This document shows, piece after piece, positions 30,101-38,773 of a stretch of 64,000 bases of DNA. The stretch lies in the NCBI RefSeq assembly GCF_034351645.1, contig NZ_CP133782.1, forward strand, positions 4,990,001 through 5,054,000. Reading direction: 5' to 3'. Position 1 is the stretch's first letter; every line of letters starts with the position of its first letter. The DNA is from Pseudomonas sp. DC1.2 (lineage in GTDB: Bacteria; Pseudomonadota; Gammaproteobacteria; Pseudomonadales; Pseudomonadaceae). The notes below the pieces were generated by a model. It did not search any database and was not told the origin of the DNA. It saw only the letters and a program-made list of their open reading frames with translations. Position numbers and translations under genes: made by a program.

Positions 30101-31912
30101 AAGGCAGACAGAAAAAAACGCCTGACGGATGAGTACGAACAACTGCTGATGGGGCAGGCGGAAGTCCAAAAAAAAATCGACGGCGCAGAGTGGGTCATGA
30201 ACAACGCAGCGCGAGAGCCCAAATACAGCGACGCCATACGCGCCAGTACGCGCAAGGCCTTCGACGCCGCTCTGCGAGCGCAGACCGACGGCTACACACA
30301 GGTGCTGGATACGCTCAAGGAGCGCAGCGAACTGCAGATCCCGCTAACGGCGCAGAAGGTCGCGATCCTGATGCAAAACACCATCAACAACGCACGCAAG
30401 TCGGTGGTAATAGCCGATATGGACCGACAAGCACTCTATGCGGCAAATAGCGAATTTTCGGGGAAAAGTAGTGCGTTCATTCCCACACTCATTGCCCAAA
30501 AAACCCGTTTTGGCCTATTCATGAAACAGATATCCAGCATCAATGAGCGACAAATACACGCGCTGGAACTCAAGGATCGTTACCTGTTAGATCTGTTTAA
30601 TCTTGGCAATCCGGGCCCCGAAGTATTTGATCAACTGACCCGGGGCCGACCGGACGAGGTCAGTGCAATAGCCGTGAAGCACCTGCAATTACACAGTTTG
30701 AAGTTCTCAAGCATCAAAGATTTTGCGGCCGCAGGGACCCATGAAATGGTTATCATTTTCGAGCCACTCCAGGCTCAGGTACTGACCCACAGCGAACTGA
30801 ATAAGCTCGATCTTGCACCCGCGGATCGACTGGAGGTTCTGGAAAGCCTCTGCGAACAATACGGCCACGTCCTGGATGCCATGCAAGGCATCGCGATTGT
30901 TCATGCCGATGCCCTGGAGATGGAGTATTTCAGCCGCACGCAAAAACTGCTCGAAGAGCTATACGCGGATGTCACGCAGCAACTGGCAGCCGAGGTCAAG
31001 CCCACGCCACAAACGGCGAAACGACCGCCCAAGCACGCGCTGGTGTCTGCCGGAAAACCGCAAAAGAAAGTGATCAAAACCCGCAAGCAGGGCACGTTGA
31101 TTGGTGAACTGAAACCGGCCGGCACCCACCTGCCGATTGACGTCGTTGAACTACGGTCCGAACAAAACGATGACCTGTTAGTCACCTATTCTCGCCATGG
31201 GGAGCTATGGGATGAGGTCCGGGACGTTAAGAGCCCGCCACTATCACCGACAGTACCGGGCACACGGGCAATTAACATCGTCAAAGGTGAAGCGCGCAAA
31301 CACCTGGCAGAACTCGATCAAATACTGGTTCGTGAGGAGCGCTATTCGAAAGTCTCCCGTTACCCGGCAGAGGTGCAGGAGAGCTTGCAGCACGAAGCTG
31401 TTCGCTTTACCGACTTTGCCTCTGAGCTCGACCGTGCGATACAGGCGCAACCCGAGGATTCGCGTTTGCCTGCCGACCGACTCCTGCTGGAAGAACTGAC
31501 CGCAGCGGCCACCACACTGAATGGCAAAGGCCAGGAACTGCGCCTTCAACGAGCGCGGGAATTACCGCCCACTCACTCCAATCTTAGCTACTTACTCCAG
31601 GAGCGGAATGTACAAGTGGCCAGGCTTGGCGAGCGGGTTGCGATGCGTGGCGAGCGCAATGACTTTATTCAGGAGTACGCCGTCAACGACAGACAAGGCC
31701 ATCCGCTGTGGTACGCCCACTTTCACTACGCCAAGGCCGACACACCGCAACAGGATTATTCAGTCGCGCACCTGAAAACCGTGCCACAACGAAAAGAGAG
31801 CTACTACTCAATACTGGCCAAGGCGCAGCCCGCGCAAAGCGTTGTCGATGTACATCGGGGGATTATCGGTAAAGAACTGGCGCAGCGCTGGTTCCTTTCG
31901 CTGGCAACCTGA
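27197..31912 (+). CDS. 1571-residue dermonecrotic-toxin-domain (DUF6543-like) protein
   Basis: A very large protein of the kind common in Pseudomonas and often annotated 'dermonecrotic toxin domain-containing'; function unproven. Residues 1 to about 350 are helical, with no signal peptide. A hydrophobic block, possibly a membrane hairpin, covers about 726-760 with a further patch near 778-795. The segment from about 894 (GLYVYQNKWYVQIDAHWYR, then LDLKLRLRGG) is the module I recall from this family. A Lys/Arg-rich coiled region follows near 960, with more coiled coil to about 1300. No catalytic motif is recognisable. The ATG has a strong AAGGA site. It stands alone, with no adjacent small gene that could be an immunity partner. 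A7 and A9 runs at 30112 and 30168 lie in frame. Confidence 0.75.
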   Translation: MTTTTDSTPLLSLPAQAVNAQFASRPTLDSVAQQTLVDALYEKYPTLQIDLSRTKLATPDTSGGWTLRPLMEIVLDYLANGTEPDFSDRDSRQCFLSDVTPKRLKLPDPINRSPDMMLIETWIKALRWSLPISLQDSLATYWGGDTDTGVTRWHWISDVLMDCLRTGAINQDGLDDLERETVDQLVSYPNKEERQRLFGERAVHAFCPEIVFNSSVPTRHLLQTELLLVHSTPGRNVVLLCKPSGACERFASVDAFTQGWGQRVAKRYVVEQVTVSRYEPDGNIFDNQAAAILNQQLENLQALQLPASQGLETLRALHREITAPEHYFLDSVQASSQVLTRVLSQLPEWLQRASAADRMAYRQYSLVLASAKKRRSGRMFLSGITDIHTYTTAALWAQLKLDEIKFDNVTPEQSKARQFHPEDLQLTFTVAAGYPGGAGIIEKIPMSLTDLAIKNLASQPQGLLTLKHRHSLPLPAWLTPEYVKGSAGLIEQVDIGRTYPEMLKLHLLGDAQQVREREESFAEQTAAQLPLMALELKLKNELGFTEQGARYVRVLMSNTAQERSVGGQAVVIRPLALVRKPGAAPDVVANMFIIEAHNSQIGPHVLYRQLYAQPLQEFTTRQQLMDAIAQPGDLQSSVLTWLSASARPIYDNGGFQEPHYLRFGAGSEFAPLDAPKPPTLATEGISAERLLSLSNGRLMQSLYGSYAQALINQADRESMSTSESRWAIWLSGAELLFNALLVPYLRGPAMMTSWLLTLMSSLSHDIPALSSQDTVTQELALVDLLLNVGMLLLHPFDPTTRTTRPLSESVKQRALQPPAPYRTTGQWPVPAPAKVREGVVVLDSEALGSNNTVFDFSFSSPRIVLTPSQRTRLTRLQVRKPEPLPPPISNGPRKGLYVYQNKWYVQIDAHWYRADIELDGSVVIVSPSSEHQPGPAVQSDGNGNWSLDLKLRLRGGVPPSRIAAERQRKADRKKRLTDEYEQLLMGQAEVQKKIDGAEWVMNNAAREPKYSDAIRASTRKAFDAALRAQTDGYTQVLDTLKERSELQIPLTAQKVAILMQNTINNARKSVVIADMDRQALYAANSEFSGKSSAFIPTLIAQKTRFGLFMKQISSINERQIHALELKDRYLLDLFNLGNPGPEVFDQLTRGRPDEVSAIAVKHLQLHSLKFSSIKDFAAAGTHEMVIIFEPLQAQVLTHSELNKLDLAPADRLEVLESLCEQYGHVLDAMQGIAIVHADALEMEYFSRTQKLLEELYADVTQQLAAEVKPTPQTAKRPPKHALVSAGKPQKKVIKTRKQGTLIGELKPAGTHLPIDVVELRSEQNDDLLVTYSRHGELWDEVRDVKSPPLSPTVPGTRAINIVKGEARKHLAELDQILVREERYSKVSRYPAEVQESLQHEAVRFTDFASELDRAIQAQPEDSRLPADRLLLEELTAAATTLNGKGQELRLQRARELPPTHSNLSYLLQERNVQVARLGERVAMRGERNDFIQEYAVNDRQGHPLWYAHFHYAKADTPQQDYSVAHLKTVPQRKESYYSILAKAQPAQSVVDVHRGIIGKELAQRWFLSLAT

Positions 31913-31928
31913 CCGCTAAGGCAAGGCG

Positions 31929-31978
31929 AAAGCCCCATGGACAGAGCCTTGCTCCCGCCGGTGGTGGGGGCAGGCTTT
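31929..31978 (+). terminator. Possible terminator of the giant gene
   Basis: AAAGCCCC ... GGGG..GGCTTT is an imperfect inverted repeat between the convergent stops of the giant gene and the response regulator. The T-run is short. Confidence 0.35.
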
Positions 31979-32630
31979 AAAGGAGTTTGTGCTCCATCGC
32001 GTACTTCACCAGTTCAGCCAGCGAGGTGATGTTGAGCTTCTGCATCAGCCGCGCTTTGTGGGTGCTGATGGTTTTGCTACTCAGGGCCAATTGCTGGGCA
32101 ATGTCGTTAACGTTGGCGCCTTGGGCCAGGCGTTCAAACACCGAGAACTCACGTTCCGACAGCAAGGAGTGCAAGGGGCGGGAGTCAGTCAGGCCAACTT
32201 CGAAAACCATGCGGTCAGCCAGGTCCGGATCGATGTAGCGCCCGCCCGCGGCAACTTTGCGGATGGCCGTCAACAGCAGCGCCGGATCGCTGTCCTTGGT
32301 GGCATACCCGGCGGCCCCGACTTTTAACGCACGGGCTGCCATTTGCGCTTCGTCGTGCATCGACAGCACCAGAATTGCCGGCGGATTATTCAGCGCGCGA
32401 ATCCGTGGAATCGCCTCCAGACCGTTGACGCCGGGCATCGAGATGTCCAGCAACACCACCTCGCAAGGCACGTGACGCAAGGTCTCGAGCAACTGCTCGC
32501 CATTGCTCGCTTCGCCGACCACCAGCAGATCCTTGGCCAAGCCAATCAACTGCTTGATGCCTTCACGGACGATGGTGTGGTCTTCGGCTACCAGTACACG
32601 GATCACAGACTTCTCCAGATTCAAGATCAT
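31977..32630 (-). CDS. NarL/LuxR-family response regulator
   Basis: A 217-residue two-component regulator. The receiver domain (about residues 10-125) has acidic residues in VAEDHTI and the phospho-acceptor Asp62 in VLLDISMPGVNG. The C-terminal LuxR-type helix-turn-helix (about 150-210) carries LSEREFSVFERLAQG and SSKTISTHKARLMQKL. It is 15 bases downstream of the sensor kinase gene and is almost surely its partner. The targets are unknown. The nearest candidate is the ABC importer operon on the far side of the giant gene. Confidence 0.92.
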   Translation of the reverse strand: MILNLEKSVIRVLVAEDHTIVREGIKQLIGLAKDLLVVGEASNGEQLLETLRHVPCEVVLLDISMPGVNGLEAIPRIRALNNPPAILVLSMHDEAQMAARALKVGAAGYATKDSDPALLLTAIRKVAAGGRYIDPDLADRMVFEVGLTDSRPLHSLLSEREFSVFERLAQGANVNDIAQQLALSSKTISTHKARLMQKLNITSLAELVKYAMEHKLL

Positions 32631-32645
32631 TCGCGAGCAAAACCA

Positions 32646-35042
32646 TCAAGCCTCATCCAACGGCACACGCACACTCAAGGTCGTTCCCTCCCCCGGCACA
32701 CTATCAAGAGACAACTGCCCCCCCATGATCAACACCCGCTCACGCATGCCCACCACACCAAAGGAAGTCGGCCTACCCGTTGCAGCGACAAATCCTACGC
32801 CATCATCGCTGACGGTCAGACACAACTCGTTGCCCTCCAGCACCAGCGTCAGCTCGACAGTATGCGCCTGGGCATGCCGCATGACATTGGTCAGCGCCTC
32901 CTGAAGTATCCGGAACAAGCCAACAGCCTTGGCATCGCTCAGCGCCGGTAAATTATCAGGCACCTGCACCAGGCACGGAATCTGCGTGCGAGCCTCGAAA
33001 CGCCGGGCCTGCCATTCGATGGCCGACGCGATCCCTGCGTCGAGAATCGGCGGTCGTAGCGCTGTGGCCACATCGCGCACCAACTGAAACAGCTGAGCGA
33101 TCAGCCGCTTCATGCTGTTCAAGCGTTCGTTCAGGCCGGGATCGAGTTGGGCGTAGGCCAGTTCGCACATGGACGTTTCGAGTTTCAAGACAGTCAACAT
33201 CTGCCCCAATTCGTCATGAACCTCCCTCGCAATCCGCGCCTTTTCTTCTTCCCGCACACTCTCCAGATGCGCGGACAGTTCACGCAATTGCCCCCGAGAG
33301 CTGGCCAGTTCCAGTTCGATGCCTTTGCTTTCGCTGATGTCCCAGACGATCCCGTCCCAGACATACGCGCCGTCATCCAGTCGCCGGGTAATGGCCTTGA
33401 TCTCGGCCCAGCGCTGCTCGCCCTGACGGGTGAGAATCCGACCTTGCCACGACCAGTCGCTGTCAGTGTCCAGAGCATGGTCCTGGGTTTGGTGATAACT
33501 GGCCTTGTCGTCCGGATGCACCAGACTGCGCAGGCCTTTGTCGCGATGGGCCAGGGTCGCCGGCGAGTACCCCACCAGGCTCTCGCTGCCCTCGCTGATG
33601 TAGGCAAAATCTATCTGCCCTGTCACCGGTGCCCGCTCCAGCCGAAAGACCAAGCCAGGAACGTTGGCAGCAATCCCTTGCAGCCGCGCCTCACTTTCCT
33701 GCAGTGCGGCCAACGCACGACGACGCTCGGTAACGTCGTTGAGGTAAACCACCAGGTATTCGCCATCGCGAAAGCGCAGGAAGCTCAACGAAACATCCGT
33801 CGGCAGGATGCTGCCATCCGCTCGTAGACAATAGGTTTCGAAACTTTGCGGCCCCTCCTCACTTGATCGCGCGCGCTTCCACAGACTCAGCCAGCGATCC
33901 ATGTGCAGGCCGGGCTCGAAGTCGATCAAGGGTCGGTCGATGATTGCGCCCGCCGGGTAGCCGAGCATGACTTCAGCGGCGCGGTTGGCGTAGCGCACAT
34001 GGCTGTCCCAATTGACCCACAGAATGCCAACGGTACTTTGATCGATGGAGAACTGCGTGAGGCGCAAGGCTTCTTCGCCGGCAGCGCGCAAGGCGATGTC
34101 CTCCCGCGCCGCGAGCAGCCGCTGCTCCAGACTGTGTTGCTGACGCCGTTGCCAGAACACAATGGCCAGACTGCTTAGCGTCAACACCGCGAACAACAGG
34201 CTGAGGTTCTGCCAGAACCCAGGCGATTCAGACAGCCGTGGGTATTTCGGTTGTAGCCATTGATTGTGCAGTTGCTCCAAATCCTTGGCCGGAATCGCAC
34301 GCAGCGCACTTTCGACGACGCCTGCCAGCTCCGGCCAGTCTCGGCGTGAGGCCACGCGCAGCAATTGCGGCAGACCGATGTCGCCCACGACGGAGAGGCC
34401 GGCAAACTCCGGCTCAGCAGACAAACGCCCCAGTTGTGCTTCATCGACCACCGCATAACCGGCCTGCTGGCTCAATAGCAGTTGCAGGGCCTGGCGTTCA
34501 ATCGGCACGCCTTGCAAGTTCAGGTGAGGATAATTGCTGCGTAAATAATCGGCCGTCGCACCAGGCATGCGCACGGCGACCCGCGTCTGGCTGTCGAGCT
34601 TTTCCAACTCCACCACCCCGGTACCCTTCTGCTCGCTGACCACCAGTTGTGGCACCCGCATATAAGGGTCGGAAAACTGCCAAAGCCGCAGCCCCCCTGG
34701 GGTCTGGGTCAACCCTGGGGCGATGTCGATTTCTCCTTCGCGCGCGGCCGCCTCCAGTTGGTCCAGATCGGGAAAGTTGCGCCAGCTAAGCTCAACATTG
34801 AGGGCCTTGGCCAACCATTTCATCAGCTCGACGTTTACCCCGGACAAGCGCTGCAAGCGTCGGTCGTATTGAGCATACGGCGCCTGCAAGACCAAGCCGA
34901 CGCGCAGTTCATCATGCTGAGCCAGCCATTGCTGCTGAGCCGCCGACAGCTGTGCAACGTGTGCGGGCGGCGCGGAGGCCGCCCAGCCCATCAAGGGAAA
35001 CCATAAACAGCCGATAAACCACAGGCAGCGAAAACGCTTCAT
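32646..35042 (-). CDS. Solute-binding, PAS-containing sensor histidine kinase
   Basis: A 798-residue hybrid-architecture sensor. A signal peptide (about 1-23, MGWAAS) leads to a periplasmic family 3 solute-binding domain (about 40-265). One membrane helix follows near 280-300, then two PAS domains (about 325-455 and 460-585). The kinase is of the NarX/HisKA_3 type, with phospho-His near residue 609 in AREVHDELGQ and an ATP-binding domain with NVMRHAQAH and DDGVGF. It should detect a small molecule in the periplasm, such as an amino acid or amine, and phosphorylate the regulator encoded just downstream. The ATG at 35042 gives the signal peptide at the N-terminus. Confidence 0.9.
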   Translation of the reverse strand: MKRFRCLWFIGCLWFPLMGWAASAPPAHVAQLSAAQQQWLAQHDELRVGLVLQAPYAQYDRRLQRLSGVNVELMKWLAKALNVELSWRNFPDLDQLEAAAREGEIDIAPGLTQTPGGLRLWQFSDPYMRVPQLVVSEQKGTGVVELEKLDSQTRVAVRMPGATADYLRSNYPHLNLQGVPIERQALQLLLSQQAGYAVVDEAQLGRLSAEPEFAGLSVVGDIGLPQLLRVASRRDWPELAGVVESALRAIPAKDLEQLHNQWLQPKYPRLSESPGFWQNLSLLFAVLTLSSLAIVFWQRRQQHSLEQRLLAAREDIALRAAGEEALRLTQFSIDQSTVGILWVNWDSHVRYANRAAEVMLGYPAGAIIDRPLIDFEPGLHMDRWLSLWKRARSSEEGPQSFETYCLRADGSILPTDVSLSFLRFRDGEYLVVYLNDVTERRRALAALQESEARLQGIAANVPGLVFRLERAPVTGQIDFAYISEGSESLVGYSPATLAHRDKGLRSLVHPDDKASYHQTQDHALDTDSDWSWQGRILTRQGEQRWAEIKAITRRLDDGAYVWDGIVWDISESKGIELELASSRGQLRELSAHLESVREEEKARIAREVHDELGQMLTVLKLETSMCELAYAQLDPGLNERLNSMKRLIAQLFQLVRDVATALRPPILDAGIASAIEWQARRFEARTQIPCLVQVPDNLPALSDAKAVGLFRILQEALTNVMRHAQAHTVELTLVLEGNELCLTVSDDGVGFVAATGRPTSFGVVGMRERVLIMGGQLSLDSVPGEGTTLSVRVPLDEA

Positions 35043-35115
35043 CGAACTCTCACACACTGACAAATACTGACCAACCCTTTAGGCTGCCGGAATAACTTCT
35101 GGCCTGGAATATCCG

Positions 35116-36108
35116 ATGCCCCCTGTCTACCGCCTGGCACTGCCAGCCTTGTGCCTGTCGCTGATCCTGCCATGCGCCATGTCTGTCGAAGCCGCTGATC
35201 CTGCGCCCGCCGCTGCGCAAACACCGGCAGCAGCAAAACCAGTCGAACGCCAGCCGCTGCTTGAGCGTAGTCAGGAAGAAGCCACTGCACTTGAGCGAAC
35301 AATCCCTGCCCAGGAACAGCAACAGCTTCAGGCCGGGGCTGAAACCTTTCTGGCCCTTTGGAAATCCGCCAATACCGCCGATCCCAAAGGCGCGGTGATT
35401 ATCATACCGGGGGCCGGTGAAACCGTTGACTGGCCGCAAGCTATTGGCCCTTTACGCAGCAAATTACCCGATGCCAAGTGGAGCAGCCTGAGTATCACCT
35501 TGCCCGATCTGCAAAGCGATGCCATTGCGCCACGGATTGTCGTCGCAGCGCCAGCCCCCAAAGCGGCTAATACCGGGAGCAAGGACTCGACCACCGCACC
35601 GCCTATCGAACAAGTGGCCGGCGGAGAAGCCGAAGTGGCGGACAAGGCCATCGCTGAAACCACCGAAGAACAGGCCAAGGCTGACGCGGAGCGAATCTTC
35701 GCCCGCCTGGATGCGGCGCTGGCTTTTGCCGCACAGCAAGGTGCCCGCAGCATTGTGGTGCTGGGACATGGCACTGGGGCTTACTGGGCAGCACGTTATT
35801 TGAGCGAGAAACAGCCTTCGCAGGTGGAGAAGTTCGTCATGGTCGCGGCGCAGACGCCAGTAAAGGCGAAACCCGAGCTGGCCGAACTGACGCCAACGCT
35901 TAAGTTGCCAACCATCGATCTTTTCTACATGGATAAACCGCTGGATCGCAACGCGGCACTGGAGCGTTTGCAAGCCAGTAAACGCCTGAAGACTTCGGCG
36001 TTCAGCCAAGTATCGCTGAAGGCGCTGCCGGGCAATCCCCATGCAGAACAAGAGCAACTCTTGCGCCGGGTCCGGGGCTGGTTGAATCCGCAGCCTGTGG
36101 CGAATTGA
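35116..36108 (+). CDS. DUF3530 family protein (α/β-hydrolase-like, periplasmic)
   Basis: A 330-residue exported protein of unknown function. A signal peptide (about 1-26) is followed by an Ala/Pro/Glu-rich linker and an α/β-hydrolase-like fold. The 'nucleophile elbow' reads GHGTG near residues 217-221, where true hydrolases have GxSxG, so the usual catalytic serine is absent. An Ala/Pro-rich insert (around 140-190) interrupts the fold. It diverges from the kinase gene with only 73 bases between the starts, suggesting shared control. Confidence 0.8.
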   Translation: MPPVYRLALPALCLSLILPCAMSVEAADPAPAAAQTPAAAKPVERQPLLERSQEEATALERTIPAQEQQQLQAGAETFLALWKSANTADPKGAVIIIPGAGETVDWPQAIGPLRSKLPDAKWSSLSITLPDLQSDAIAPRIVVAAPAPKAANTGSKDSTTAPPIEQVAGGEAEVADKAIAETTEEQAKADAERIFARLDAALAFAAQQGARSIVVLGHGTGAYWAARYLSEKQPSQVEKFVMVAAQTPVKAKPELAELTPTLKLPTIDLFYMDKPLDRNAALERLQASKRLKTSAFSQVSLKALPGNPHAEQEQLLRRVRGWLNPQPVAN

Positions 36109-36121
36109 TCAACCAGCTGCA

Positions 36122-36148
36122 CGCTCCCACCGCGAGCGTGCTCGCGAT
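36122..36148. repeat. Single REP element
   Basis: CGCTCCCACCGCGAGC followed by GTGCTCGCGATGA has the REP core and lies between the convergent DUF3530 and djlA genes. Confidence 0.65.
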
Positions 36149-36180
36149 GAGGGGACTCACGGCGATGCGCTTCTGCCCTG

Positions 36181-36948
36181 CTAGCGAAAATCGCGGCGCT
36201 GACGAATCAGCTTATAGGCGTTATGCAGCTCGCGAGTTTTGTCAGTAGCCTCGCGAACCTGCAACGCTGTGGCCCCCGTGCCAGCAATCTTGTCCGGATG
36301 ATGACGGCTGAGCAGGCGCCGATAAGCGCGCTTGATCTGCTCAGGTTCAGTGGTGGCCGACACGCCCAGGATCCGCAAGGCATCCTGATAACTACCGCCG
36401 CCATAAGCCAGCGGGCGTTTCTGCGGCTCATAGTCGTTTGCCAGTGCCTGCACTTGCTGTGGCGTCCAACCCAGCCATCTACCCCATTGCGCCAGCAACT
36501 CACGCTCACGGCTGCCTGCCCGACCATCGGCCCAGACCATCCGCCAACACGCTCGCAAGATGCCTTCAGTGGCGTGGGGTTGTGAACTCAAACGTCGCAA
36601 GTAACTGCGCACGCGGTCATGACCCGACTTGCCACGATTGAACGCCGCAATCGCACGACGCTGCGCCGACTCGCTCATGTCCAGAGAGCGCATCTCCTGA
36701 CGAGCCTGCTGGATGTGCCCTTGCACCACCCGCCCGTCACTCTTCGCCAACCGGCCGAGCAACACGAACAACAGTTCGTCGTTGCGCAGCACTGGACGAC
36801 CGCCGAGTTTTTCACGCAAATGCCCCCAACTCTGCAAGTGCAGACGCCGGTCCAGCGCCTGTCCTAACAAAGCGCCGAGCATGGCCCCCGGAATGCTGGC
36901 TATGGCAAAGCCCGCTCCGGCTCCGATCAGAGTCCCTGGCCACAACAT
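36181..36948 (-). CDS. djlA: DnaJ-like membrane co-chaperone DjlA
   Basis: A 255-residue type III DnaJ. An N-terminal helix (about 5-30, rich in Gly/Ala) anchors it. A TerB-like domain (about 55-150) follows, and a C-terminal J domain (about 185-250) has the HPD tripeptide in SRHHPDKI, needed to stimulate DnaK. Length and layout match DjlA of gamma-proteobacteria. It lies 1 base from the murU stop on the same strand, so amgK-murU-djlA may form one transcript. Confidence 0.92.
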   Translation of the reverse strand: MLWPGTLIGAGAGFAIASIPGAMLGALLGQALDRRLHLQSWGHLREKLGGRPVLRNDELLFVLLGRLAKSDGRVVQGHIQQARQEMRSLDMSESAQRRAIAAFNRGKSGHDRVRSYLRRLSSQPHATEGILRACWRMVWADGRAGSRERELLAQWGRWLGWTPQQVQALANDYEPQKRPLAYGGGSYQDALRILGVSATTEPEQIKRAYRRLLSRHHPDKIAGTGATALQVREATDKTRELHNAYKLIRQRRDFR

Positions 36949-36949
36949 G

Positions 36950-38643
<1,694 letters not shown>

Positions 38644-38773
38644 TGCAAGGGTCTCCGACGGCGCTAGCCGTCAAGCGGGTCATGCTTTATTATCCAGCAT
38701 CTTTTTCAGACCATCGAGAGGCGTGCGGCCCACACCGCGGGCAGATGGCACGCAGGAAGCCCGGACTAATAAG

